From Bacillus paramycoides (GTDB lineage: Bacteria; Bacillota; Bacilli; Bacillales; Bacillaceae_G): a DNA stretch of 64,000 nucleotides. Positions within the stretch are counted from its first letter, which is position 1, and every line of letters begins with the position of its first letter. The notes beneath the pieces are model-generated. The model was not told where the DNA came from and did no database searches. It worked only from the letters and a program-made list of their open reading frames with translations. Where the stretch lies: assembly GCF_001884235.1 (NCBI RefSeq), contig NZ_MAOI01000065.1, positions 1-64,000 of the forward strand. The letters are read 5' to 3'. Shown piece by piece: positions 54,710 to 62,971 of this stretch. Both the position numbers and the translations under genes were made by a program.

Positions 54710-55327
54710 TTAAAAAGGTCTTTCTAATCCCGCGGCAGTATGGGTTCCTAAAATAATTAAGCGCGTTAATTGCATTGCCATAAAATGTGGGGTATAGATC
54801 ATACCCTTTTTAAGCCATGACATAATCATTCCGAGATGAGCACCAGTAACATAGCTAATGAGGATATCACGAGGGACCATAAGCTTTTCGTCGTTCGGCT
54901 GTGAAATAGATAAGCTTAAAGTTAAATATGTTTGAATTGCTTTCATCATTTTATGAGTATAGTTTCCAGCTGCTTTATCACCAAGCATAACGTTATAGAA
55001 TTTAGCATTTTCTGCGATGTGCTCAAATAAAGCCAAAAAGGTCGGATGTGGGGAATCAAATGTAAGTTGGAAGTCTTCTTTACTTCGTTTTTCAGGCTTA
55101 ATCACCTCGACTAGCTTTTCTAGCATTTCTTCTATGCTTTTATCTAGTAAGTCATATTTATCATGGTAATGGCTATAAAATGTAGCGCGATTTACAGGAG
55201 CACGTTCTGCGATATGTTGCACAGTTACATTTTCAAAGCCCTTTTCGCCTACTAAAGCGACAAAAGCATCCTGTATGATTTGTCTCGTTCGTTTTACACG
55301 TGGATCATTTGTATTTTTAATAGACAT
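54710..55327 (-). CDS. TetR/AcrR-family regulator (205 aa)
   Basis: N-terminal TetR HTH at about 10-60: RTRQIIQDAFVALVGEKGFENVTVQHIAERAPVNRATFYSHYHDKYDLLD. The C-terminal ligand domain is variable. It diverges from the HlyD/MFS efflux genes, the classic arrangement of a local drug-efflux repressor. ATG at 55327 behind GAGGTGAA. An operator-like palindrome lies at 55381 in the shared intergenic region. Confidence 0.93.
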   Translation of the reverse strand: MSIKNTNDPRVKRTRQIIQDAFVALVGEKGFENVTVQHIAERAPVNRATFYSHYHDKYDLLDKSIEEMLEKLVEVIKPEKRSKEDFQLTFDSPHPTFLALFEHIAENAKFYNVMLGDKAAGNYTHKMMKAIQTYLTLSLSISQPNDEKLMVPRDILISYVTGAHLGMIMSWLKKGMIYTPHFMAMQLTRLIILGTHTAAGLERPF

Positions 55328-55380
55328 TTTTACTTCACCTCGTTTAATTTTTTTAACTTAAACAACACATGTATAGTGTA

Positions 55381-55398
55381 ATGTTGCTTAAACAACAT
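55381..55398. promoter_or_regulatory. Operator-like palindrome between tetR-type and efflux genes
   Basis: ATGTTGCTTAAACAACAT is an 18-bp palindrome with one mismatched pair. The 11-mer CTTAAACAACA occurs at 55357-55367 and again at 55387-55397, 30 bp apart. TetR-family repressors usually bind such sites; here it would control the TetR gene and perhaps the efflux operon. Confidence 0.6.
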
Positions 55399-55622
55399 AT
55401 AGGTTTAAATTGTTGGTTGTAGATTCGGCATAATTATTTATAATTATAAACGATAGTCCTTTAGAAATCAGCACCGCTCGCAGGCAGACAAATTAGGTTT
55501 ATACTGCAGATGGTGTGATTTTTTTGGTTAAAAGTTAATATAATTAACAATTAAGCAATCTAAACAAAAAGGATGTAAATAGTTTAGAAAAAAATTATAT
55601 GCGATATAAGGAGAGGAATGCA

Positions 55623-56276
55623 ATGAATCAGTTTCGAAGAATGGTAATTATCAACATTATCACATTAATTGTATTAGTTGGCGGCGGTATTGGCGGTTAT
55701 TACTACTACAATCAAACAGAAAATTATTTAAAGACAGAAAATGCAAAGATTGACGGGAAAGTAATCCCAATTGCATCGCCAGTAGCAGGTAAATTAACAG
55801 ATTGGAAAGCTGAAGTAGGTAAAAATTACAATGAAAATGATAAATTAGGTGCTGTTACTGTAGCAGGAGCGAATGGTGAGCAAACAGTAGACGTAACGAT
55901 TCCACAAAATGCAACAGTTGTACAATCAAACGCAACAACAAACGCGTTCGTTGGAGCAGGAAGCCCGATTGCGTATGCATTTGATATGAACAATTTATGG
56001 GTAACAGCAAACATTGAAGAAACAACTATTGATGATGTTCAAAAAGGTCAAACAGTAGATGTATATGTAGATGCATACCCAGATACAACGTTAACAGGAA
56101 AAGTAGAACAAGTTGGATTAACAACAGCAAATACATTCTCGATGTTACCATCAAGTAACGCAACAGCGAACTATACGAAAGTAAAGCAAGTTGTACCAGT
56201 TAAAATTTCTTTAGATCATAGTAAATCAGTAAATATTGTTCCTGGAATGAATGTGTCAGTTCGTATTCATAAGTAA
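55623..56276 (+). CDS. HlyD-type membrane-fusion protein, short form (217 aa)
   Basis: Periplasmic-adaptor-like subunit adapted to Gram-positives. One N-terminal helix (about 8-28, IINIITLIVLVGGGIGGYYYY), then the biotinyl-lipoyl-like (KIDGKVIPIASPVAGKLTDWKAEVG) and beta-barrel domains (WVTANIEETTIDDVQKGQTVDVYVDAYP). The long coiled-coil hairpin of EmrA is missing, hence 217 aa. ATG at 55623 with AAGGAGAGG upstream. The transporter gene follows after 12 bases. Confidence 0.88.
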   Translation: MNQFRRMVIINIITLIVLVGGGIGGYYYYNQTENYLKTENAKIDGKVIPIASPVAGKLTDWKAEVGKNYNENDKLGAVTVAGANGEQTVDVTIPQNATVVQSNATTNAFVGAGSPIAYAFDMNNLWVTANIEETTIDDVQKGQTVDVYVDAYPDTTLTGKVEQVGLTTANTFSMLPSSNATANYTKVKQVVPVKISLDHSKSVNIVPGMNVSVRIHK

Positions 56277-56288
56277 GGGGGAGATGAG

Positions 56289-58088
56289 ATGTCCTCAATT
56301 GCAATTGTAGGATATGCGCTATTTTGTATAATCGTCTTCTTCCTTGTAAATCGTCTTTTACGAAAGAAAAAAACGAATGTGGGAGAAGAACAAGTCCCAG
56401 CCGTAAGTAAGATAGAAGTAAGTAAGATAGAAACAGTAGAGAAAGAAATTGAATCAAAACAAGAAACAGAAGTTTCTAATGTTGTTGAATTAGAAACAGG
56501 GAAGCAAGAAGAAGTAAAACAAGAAATAGAAGTGCCGAAAAAACAAATGTCTATGCCTCTAGAGAATGTAAACGTAAAGGCAGTTGTAGCTGTATTAATT
56601 CTCGGTATGTTCGTTTCTATTTTAAACCAAACGATCATTAATGTTGCATTGCCTCCATTAATGAACGAATTTAATGTATCAACTTCAACAGCACAATGGT
56701 TAATTACAGGCTTCATGCTTGTAAACGGAATTTTAGTACCGATTAGTGCCTTTTTAGTTTCACGGTTTACGTATCGTAAATTATTCGTAGCAGCAATGTT
56801 ATTCTTCACTGTAGGATCTATCATTTGTGCTACATCAGGTAACTTTACAATGATGATGACGGGCCGCGTTATTCAAGCGGTTGGTGCGGGTATTTTAATG
56901 CCAGTTGGTATGAATATCTTCATGACATTATTCCCGCCTAATAAGCGCGGAGCAGCTATGGGACTATTAGGGGTAGCGATGATTTTAGCACCAGCTATCG
57001 GACCAACTGTAACAGGTTGGGTAATTGAAAACTATAGCTGGAACTTAATGTTCTATGGGATGTTTGTTGTCGGTTTAATTATTACGTTCTTATCTTTAAA
57101 ATTCTTTACACTAGCCCAGCCAGTGTCTAAAACAAAGTTAGATGTATTCGGTGTTATTAGTTCAAGTATTGGACTAGGTAGCTTACTGTACGGATTTAGT
57201 GAAGCTGGAAATAATGGCTGGACTAGTGCAGAAGTTGTTATAACACTTATCATCGGTGTCATTGGTTTAGCTGTATTTATTTGGAGAGAGCTAACAACGG
57301 ACAATAAAATGCTTGATTTACAAGTGTTTAAATATCCAGTATTTACTTTTACTTTAGTAATCAATGCAATCGTTACGATGGCCTTATTCGGAGGTATGTT
57401 ATTACTTCCAGTATACTTGCAAAACATTCGCGGTTTTACACCGATGGAATCAGGTTTATTATTACTTCCAGGATCATTAATTATGGGGATTATGGGACCA
57501 GTTGCAGGTAAACTATTTGATAAGTATGGTATTCGTCCGTTAGCAATTGTCGGATTAGCCATTACAACATTTGCGACATATAAATTTACAACGTTATCGA
57601 TGGATACACCGTATAGCGTTATTATGACGGATTATATTATACGTTCAATTGGTATGTCATTCATTATGATGCCAATTATGACAGCTGGTATGAACGCGTT
57701 ACCGATGAAATTAATTTCTCACGGTACAGCAACACAAAATACGTCAAGACAAGTAGCTGGTTCAATTGGAACAGCGATATTAATCACGCTTATGACGCAA
57801 CAAACTACTGCTCACGTAGCGGATTACGGCAATATGTTAACAACGTCAAACCCAATTTTAGTTGATAAAGTACACGGTATGGGCCAAAGCTTAGCGGCAT
57901 TAGCCGGATCAGCTCAAGCAGGAGATGCGATGAGCACGCAACTATTATTCGGACAAATTTCAAAGCTATCTGCAATTAACGGTATTAACGATGCCTTCTT
58001 AATTGCAACGATATTAGCAGGCGTTGCTTGGGTATTATCGTTCTTCTTACCATCAGGCAATAAACCAAATAGAAAAGCAGGGAATTAA
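56289..58088 (+). CDS. DHA2-family multidrug efflux MFS transporter with extra N-terminal helix (599 aa)
   Basis: EmrB/QacA-type proton/drug antiporter. The MFS core of 14 helices starts near residue 96 (VKAVVAVLILGMFVSILNQTIINVALP) with motif C LGVAMILAPAIGPTVTGW near 230. Unusually, residues 1-24 form another membrane helix (IAIVGYALFCIIVFFLVNRLL) followed by a 70-residue Glu/Lys-rich linker containing short repeats (SKIEVSKIETVEKEIESKQE). Standard family members have no such segment. Partner of the HlyD-type protein in the same operon; repressor TetR diverges. Confidence 0.9.
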   Translation: MSSIAIVGYALFCIIVFFLVNRLLRKKKTNVGEEQVPAVSKIEVSKIETVEKEIESKQETEVSNVVELETGKQEEVKQEIEVPKKQMSMPLENVNVKAVVAVLILGMFVSILNQTIINVALPPLMNEFNVSTSTAQWLITGFMLVNGILVPISAFLVSRFTYRKLFVAAMLFFTVGSIICATSGNFTMMMTGRVIQAVGAGILMPVGMNIFMTLFPPNKRGAAMGLLGVAMILAPAIGPTVTGWVIENYSWNLMFYGMFVVGLIITFLSLKFFTLAQPVSKTKLDVFGVISSSIGLGSLLYGFSEAGNNGWTSAEVVITLIIGVIGLAVFIWRELTTDNKMLDLQVFKYPVFTFTLVINAIVTMALFGGMLLLPVYLQNIRGFTPMESGLLLLPGSLIMGIMGPVAGKLFDKYGIRPLAIVGLAITTFATYKFTTLSMDTPYSVIMTDYIIRSIGMSFIMMPIMTAGMNALPMKLISHGTATQNTSRQVAGSIGTAILITLMTQQTTAHVADYGNMLTTSNPILVDKVHGMGQSLAALAGSAQAGDAMSTQLLFGQISKLSAINGINDAFLIATILAGVAWVLSFFLPSGNKPNRKAGN

Positions 58089-58104
58089 ATTCCCTGCTTT
58101 TTTG
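58073..58104. terminator. Bidirectional terminator behind the efflux operon
   Basis: AAAAGCAGGGAATT / AATTCCCTGCTTTT, overlapping the stop codon. Confidence 0.9.
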
Positions 58105-58109
58105 TCTTT

Positions 58110-58472
58110 TTAAAGAGTTAGATATAAAAAATGATAACCAATCACGGAGCATAATCCTGTTATAAACAAAATCGTCCCCATAGAAAGAATACTTGATATT
58201 TGTCTTCCGCTTATAATAGCTAATAGTCCAGCTAAAGAGAAGAAACACCAATATAAAGTTCCTGAAATTGGGAGACTCCCCTCTAAATCTATTCCGTTAC
58301 CTATACAAATGATAGGAACAACGATAAATAATACGCTAATCAATCCAGCTATAATGGTAAGTAATTTACGATATTTAATTCCGGCAGCAATTAAGAAAAT
58401 ACCAACGATGATTTCACATAACAATAAAATAGGGGCTAAGATAAGCCAAATAAATAATCCGGTAGATTCCAT
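58110..58472 (-). CDS. Small membrane protein, paralogue 1 (120 aa)
   Basis: Four hydrophobic segments (about 7-30, 36-58, 68-88 with SGTLYWCFFSLAGLLAI, 95-116). Unrecognised. The neighbour at 58486-58860 is clearly a tandem paralogue: both contain a Pro-x-hydrophobic LYW-FFSLAGLLA block and start with W-I/F-L-PILLLC. ATG at 58472 behind AAGGAG. Probably co-transcribed with it. Confidence 0.8.
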   Translation of the reverse strand: MESTGLFIWLILAPILLLCEIIVGIFLIAAGIKYRKLLTIIAGLISVLFIVVPIICIGNGIDLEGSLPISGTLYWCFFSLAGLLAIISGRQISSILSMGTILFITGLCSVIGYHFLYLTL

Positions 58473-58485
58473 GTATAATAACTCC

Positions 58486-58860
58486 TTAACGAATGAAAAA
58501 TGAATCAGGCATAGACATGAGTTGATAACAAATAGCTGCGAACAGTCCTATTGAGAAAATAATGAATCCCATGTTGCGTATACTATTAATTTTTGAACGT
58601 GCTCCATTCATTCCTGCTAATAGACCAGCTAAAGAGAAAAGCATCCAATATAGAACAGTTGGAATGTGAAGAATGTCCTCTTCATTGATACCTTTGCTCA
58701 AAAAAATAAAAGGCATTATAACGAATGAGAAACAAATAATCCCCATTAAGATAACAAGTAATTTTTGATGAATAATTCCTGTTACTACTAAAAAAATACC
58801 ACCAGCAATTCCACATAATAAGAGAAGCGGCATAAAAAATATCCAAATAATACTGAACAT
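58486..58860 (-). CDS. Small membrane protein, paralogue 2 (124 aa)
   Basis: Four hydrophobic segments; PTVLYWMLFSLAGLLAGMNGAR matches the LYW block of paralogue 1. First gene of the pair, 13 bases before the start of the second. ATG at 58860 behind AAAGGAG. Function unknown. Confidence 0.8.
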   Translation of the reverse strand: MFSIIWIFFMPLLLLCGIAGGIFLVVTGIIHQKLLVILMGIICFSFVIMPFIFLSKGINEEDILHIPTVLYWMLFSLAGLLAGMNGARSKINSIRNMGFIIFSIGLFAAICYQLMSMPDSFFIR

Positions 58861-58990
58861 ATGTAAACTCCTTTATATTAATTAAGTTATATTTTACTAC
58901 ATGAGGTTTATTTTGGATATTATTAATAAATATGTATAATTTGATAGAAATGAGTAGTAACGATACGAATTAATAGATGTAGAGAACGTT

Positions 58991-59017
58991 AGAGAGGTAT
59001 CGTGATGATACCTCTCT
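58991..59017 (-). terminator. Terminator of CPBP copy 1
   Basis: AGAGAGGTATC (58991-59001) / GATACCTCTCT (59007-59017). Confidence 0.75.
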
Positions 59018-59731
59018 TTATCCTAAAAATGCTACCATATTATTTATAATATGAAATAGTATGGTTGGAATGATGGAATTTGTTTTCTTGTATAAAATGG
59101 CCATCATTAGTCCTGCGAAGAAAGCACTCACCATTATCCCGAGTGAGTATGTATGGGCGACTCCGAAGAATAAACTTGTCAAAATTGCAGCAATCCAGAA
59201 TGGGAACCGCTCTGAGAAGAAGCGAAGCATAAAACCTCTGAAAATAAGTTCTTCAAAAATGGGTGTAAGTATTGCGGACCCAATAAGTAATAATATTTGA
59301 TATTGCTCTAAAATATGTAAGTTTAATGCAGTCGTTTGTTCTTCTAATGCATCTGGAAATACGTTTTCTAATACGAATAAATTGAAAAGGATATTTAATG
59401 AGAAGAAAATGAGTAAATATGCGTATGTACGCCATCCTTTTAATACTCTAAAGTTAAATGATGATAATAATAACCTTTTGGCAGGCTCGTATTTAAATAT
59501 GAAGAACAATAGAATAGTCAGTTGTAGTGCAATGCTAGTCGTATCTATAATAGATTCGCATAAGGCGATTTGTGATTTATCTGCAAAAAAACTTTTATAA
59601 ATTATTAGTGGGAGTATAAGGAATCCAGTTATAAAACCAGTGCCCCAAAATGCAAATAGAGCAGAGGGAATAAACTGTCCCCATGACATGGATTGTTTTT
59701 GAGTATCTGAAAACTGTGCATTTGATTGCAT
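59018..59731 (-). CDS. CPBP-family intramembrane metalloprotease, copy 1 (237 aa)
   Basis: Abi/CAAX-type protease with several membrane helices. Catalytic motifs: EELIFRG (EExxxR, about 161-167) and FGVAHTYS (about 196-203), plus a third FHIINN near the C-terminus. Such proteins are linked to bacteriocin self-immunity or signalling, not assigned here. ATG at 59731 behind AAAGGG. Tandem paralogue of 59874-60545. Confidence 0.9.
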   Translation of the reverse strand: MQSNAQFSDTQKQSMSWGQFIPSALFAFWGTGFITGFLILPLIIYKSFFADKSQIALCESIIDTTSIALQLTILLFFIFKYEPAKRLLLSSFNFRVLKGWRTYAYLLIFFSLNILFNLFVLENVFPDALEEQTTALNLHILEQYQILLLIGSAILTPIFEELIFRGFMLRFFSERFPFWIAAILTSLFFGVAHTYSLGIMVSAFFAGLMMAILYKKTNSIIPTILFHIINNMVAFLG

Positions 59732-59835
59732 ATGAAAAACCCTTTCTTTTTTATTTATATATTGATTTTATTTCTTGATAGTAAAAAGGTGGGATGGGGG
59801 TGTCTTCAATAAATTTGATTTTTAAGTGAGAAATA

Positions 59836-59866
59836 ATCAGTGGAGGATAAAGAATCCACCACTGAT
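59836..59866 (-). terminator. Hairpin behind CPBP copy 2, related to the dispersed repeat
   Basis: ATCAGTGG (59836-59843) / CCACTGAT (59859-59866) with GGAT/ATCC inside. The outer arms equal those of the hairpin at 27316-27340. Confidence 0.5.
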
Positions 59867-59873
59867 GGAAGTT

Positions 59874-60545
59874 TTATAATAATGCTAGGGTATTATTCAG
59901 CATGTGCAATAAAATAGCTGGAATAATTGAATTTGTCTTTTTGCATAAAATAGCCATAAATAGACCCATGATGAACATACTAAACATAACACCAGTTGAA
60001 TATGTATGACCTATTCCGAAGAGGAAGCTAGACCCAAGTGCTGCAATCCAAAAAGGGAAGCGCTGTTGTAGGAAGTGAAGAATAATACCGCGGACTATAA
60101 GTTCTTCAAAAATAGGTACAAAGATAGCGCTGCCTAGTAGCAATAATAGTTTGTATTGTTTTAACATTTCTAGGTTTAAAGCGGATGACTGTTCTTTTGC
60201 CGCATCAGGAAAAAGATTAGTAATTATAAATATATCACTAACAATATATAGTCCATAGAAAAGGATTATATATATATATGTGCTTACTTTTTTTAATGGT
60301 GTAAAGTTTAGCGTTGGGACAATTAAATTTCTTAATGGTTTGTATGAATAAATTAAAATTAATAAAATGCACAATACAAATAAATTTCTTCCAGAAGTAG
60401 TAAGGGATTTGGTTAAAGCAATTTGTTTTGGATCGGTTAGGCCTTCTGTATAAATAACAGTAGGAAGGCCTATGAAAAGGTCGGCCAGGAATCCTGTTCC
60501 CCAAATCGCAAAAACGATTGAAAATAGAAATTGTGAGAGTGACAT
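59874..60545 (-). CDS. CPBP-family intramembrane metalloprotease, copy 2 (223 aa or longer)
   Basis: Contains EELIVRG and FGIGHTYS like copy 1 and the same helix layout. The ATG at 60545 has no ribosome binding site. The frame continues upstream to a stop, and the extension reads IQQATQLTYSQKHPMSLSQF, aligned to MQSNAQFSDTQKQSMSWGQF of copy 1; the position of copy 1's Met is ATA (60585-60587), preceded by ATT. AGGTGA lies 6-9 bases before these. So the true start may be ATT/ATA near 60590, or expression is lowered by loss of the ATG. Confidence 0.8.
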   Translation of the reverse strand: MSLSQFLFSIVFAIWGTGFLADLFIGLPTVIYTEGLTDPKQIALTKSLTTSGRNLFVLCILLILIYSYKPLRNLIVPTLNFTPLKKVSTYIYIILFYGLYIVSDIFIITNLFPDAAKEQSSALNLEMLKQYKLLLLLGSAIFVPIFEELIVRGIILHFLQQRFPFWIAALGSSFLFGIGHTYSTGVMFSMFIMGLFMAILCKKTNSIIPAILLHMLNNTLALL

Positions 60546-60778
60546 AGGATGTTTTTGTGAGTAAGTTAGTTGTGTGGCTTGTTGTATAATAGTGAATCAC
60601 CTATCCTTATATATCGAAATTATATATAAAGATTATAGAATATATGTAAGAAAAAGTCATTACTATAGTAAAAGGTATATTTTTGACTCCACTATTTACA
60701 GACAGTAATAATCTTATATTGATGTTCTGTGAAGGGAAATTATCGTAAAATTCTGTGTATTTTTTAAGGTAAAATAAT

Positions 60779-60815
60779 AAAAGAGGTATCACTCTGTAGT
60801 GATGCCTCTTTTTCA
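60779..60815. terminator. Terminator behind the HD-domain gene
   Basis: AAAAGAGGTATCACT / AGTGATGCCTCTTTTT with one G-T pair. Confidence 0.85.
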
Positions 60816-61370
60816 TTGGTAAATGTGTTCTGTTGTTTTATTCAATTTCTTTTGCTCTATTTGTAATTCACGCTCTACCAATCGATCTAATTGCTGAATT
60901 GCCTTTAGGGCTTTTTCATAAGAAATAGTTCGGTAATGGTGAGCTCCGCCTGGTTCTTCGTCTGCTTCATCCGCCCACTTAATAATGTTTTGTAGAGGTG
61001 TTCTTTCAAGTGTTTGTTCTACTAAGAAAGAATCAGTGTGCAATAGAATTGCAACAGAAATTTCTTTTGCTTGCTTCGGATGTTCTCCTAATCGGATTAA
61101 TAATTTATGAGCTCTTTCCGCCCCTTTAATTGCATGTATATCATTCTTTTTATACAATTCATAGTCCCATTCTCCGCCTGTATACCATGTATGATGTCCG
61201 ATATCATGAAGGAAACCAGCTTTTGTTGCAGCGTCGACTGAGGCGTGATGCTTTTTGGCTAAGTGAAACGCATGGTAAGCGACAGCAATCGCGTGGACCA
61301 TCCCAGAACGATTTACGTATTTTTGTGTAATATGGTGTTTAAAAATTTGTTCAAGCGTAATACGGTGCAT
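60813..61370 (-). CDS. HD-domain phosphohydrolase-like protein (185 aa)
   Basis: HD superfamily metal-dependent hydrolase: His in GMVHAIAVAYHAF, HD in AGFLHDIGHH (about 57-66), and distal His/Asp in LLHTD and WADEADEEPGG. Substrate unknown (nucleotide type likely). ATG at 61370 behind AAAGGAG, spacing 10; an upstream frame to 61451 lacks support. Confidence 0.85.
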   Translation of the reverse strand: MHRITLEQIFKHHITQKYVNRSGMVHAIAVAYHAFHLAKKHHASVDAATKAGFLHDIGHHTWYTGGEWDYELYKKNDIHAIKGAERAHKLLIRLGEHPKQAKEISVAILLHTDSFLVEQTLERTPLQNIIKWADEADEEPGGAHHYRTISYEKALKAIQQLDRLVERELQIEQKKLNKTTEHIYQ

Positions 61371-61505
61371 AAAACATTCACTCCTTTTATCTAATGGTGT
61401 ATATGAAGAAAAATCGATCGGTTTAAATGTATTTTGAACATTGTACTCCATCGATCAGCGTTAGTAAAGTAGAAATGTTTAGGAGAAGAAAAATTTTATA
61501 GACAT

Positions 61506-61542
61506 AAAAGGTCACCTTAGTTTTTTCTAAGGTGACCTTTTA
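61506..61542. terminator. Terminator of sspI
   Basis: Perfect 15-bp stem AAAAGGTCACCTTAG / CTAAGGTGACCTTTT. Confidence 0.92.
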
Positions 61543-61546
61543 GTGT

Positions 61547-61756
61547 TTATTTTTTTAATCCTTGCTCCAGCGTTTCTAACATTTCGTGTTTTTCATTTTC
61601 ATCAGCATTTTTCCAAATGACTTCGAATAAAACGCCAAGACCTGGAAGCATTTTTTCTTCACCGCTTTGAATTGCATCGACAATCGTTTCTTGTAATTGG
61701 TCTTGTGAATTTCCAGATATATTCGCTAATACAGCGCCGCGTAAATTAAAATTCAT
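61547..61756 (-). CDS. sspI: Small acid-soluble spore protein I (69 aa)
   Basis: Ssp[21 protein letters not shown] and the conserved [21 protein letters not shown]. Expressed in the forespore under sigma-G. Met at 61756 gives 69 aa as in relatives, with GAAGAGGTG upstream. Divergent from ysgA. Confidence 0.95.
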   Translation of the reverse strand: MNFNLRGAVLANISGNSQDQLQETIVDAIQSGEEKMLPGLGVLFEVIWKNADENEKHEMLETLEQGLKK

Positions 61757-61871
61757 TATTTTCACCTCTTCTTCAGAATTGAAACTGACGTTAGTTTTTG
61801 TTCTTTTTTATGTAAATATGTATGAAAAATAGGCTATAATGATAAGACAAGAAGAGAGGGAAATACATATT

Positions 61872-62636
61872 ATGAAAAACATTGATTCAGTACAAAACCC
61901 GTGTGTGAAGCAGTGGAAAAAGCTGCAGACGAAAAAAGAGCGCGATAAAAAAGGTTTATTTTTTGTAGAAGGATTCCATTTAGTAGAGGAAGCTTTAAAG
62001 GCAGGAGTTGTAACAGAACTTATCGTTTCAGATCAGACAGACCTTCCGAAAGATTGGACAGTTAATGATGTTGAAATGTATATCGTGCCTGAAGCAATTG
62101 TAAAAGTACTTCGTGAAACAGAAACAACGCAAGGTGTATTTGCTGTTTGTGAAAAACAGGAGAAAGAAGTAGCTCTTACTGATGGGAAATTCCTTTTATT
62201 AGACGGTCTTCAAGACCCAGGTAATCTAGGGACGATTATTCGTACAGCTGATGCAGCTGGTATTCATGCCGTTGTGCTTGGAGAAGGTTGCGTTGATGTT
62301 TATAATAGTAAAGTACTCCGCTCTACACAAGGTTCTATTTTTCACTTACCGATTGTAAAAGGGAACTTAGAAGAATGGGTAGACAAATTAAAAGAACATA
62401 ATGTTCCTGTATATGGAACAGCTCTTGAAAATGGAGTTCCATATGGTGAAGTAACACCGGCTGGAAGTTTTGCATTAATTGTAGGAAATGAAGGAAGTGG
62501 CGTACGCCAAGAAATTCTTGCGAAAACTGATCAAAACTTGTATATTCCGATTTACGGCGGGGCAGAATCATTAAATGTTGCGGTTGCAGCAGGGATTTTA
62601 ACGTATTATTTACAAAGCCCAGTTGCGAACAAATAA
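61872..62636 (+). CDS. ysgA: TrmH/SpoU-family RNA 2'-O-methyltransferase YsgA (254 aa)
   Basis: N-terminal substrate-binding domain (about 1-95, SVQNPCVKQWKKLQTKKERDKKGLFFVEGFHLVEEAL) and a trefoil-knot SPOUT domain with motif 1 LDGLQDPGNLGTIIRTADAAG (about 115-135), ALIVGNEGSG (about 205) and the C-terminal IPIYGGAESLNVAVAAGI. ATG at 61872 behind GAGAGGGA. It ends about 60 bases before the pheS T-box. Confidence 0.92.
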   Translation: MKNIDSVQNPCVKQWKKLQTKKERDKKGLFFVEGFHLVEEALKAGVVTELIVSDQTDLPKDWTVNDVEMYIVPEAIVKVLRETETTQGVFAVCEKQEKEVALTDGKFLLLDGLQDPGNLGTIIRTADAAGIHAVVLGEGCVDVYNSKVLRSTQGSIFHLPIVKGNLEEWVDKLKEHNVPVYGTALENGVPYGEVTPAGSFALIVGNEGSGVRQEILAKTDQNLYIPIYGGAESLNVAVAAGILTYYLQSPVANK

Positions 62637-62699
62637 AAAACTTCTTATAATAAGTTGAAGTACATGTTCGTAATGAACATATAATAAAAGTTAAATAAT

Positions 62700-62955
62700 G
62701 AAAAACGTTGATAGAGAAGAGTAGCTTACAAAATCGCCATATAGGGAGAGAGTGCCGTAGACTGAAAGCATTCTTATGGTAGACGAAAGTGAATTCACCT
62801 CTGGAGTTGACGCCAGGACCATTTATATGTAAAGGCGTTCCGGCCAAAGCTGGCCGTTATAACTAATGAAGTGGGCAGACTTGTTCTGTCAATTTAGGGT
62901 GGTACCGCGAATTTACCTCGTCCCTTTTTGGGAGCGAGGTTTTTTTATTTTTAAA
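62700..62955 (+). ncRNA. T-box leader of pheS
   Basis: T-box AGGGTGGTACCGCG at 62896-62909 and terminator TACCTCGTCCC ... GGGAGCGAGGT + T7 (62913-62948). Probable Phe specifier TTC at 62794-62796 in GAATTCACC. Senses uncharged tRNA-Phe. Confidence 0.94.
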
Positions 62956-62971
62956 ATTAGGAGGGTTCCAA

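Noticed and set aside
57053-57562. 169-codon minus-strand ORF in the MFS gene
   Set aside because: Shadow of the transporter frame.
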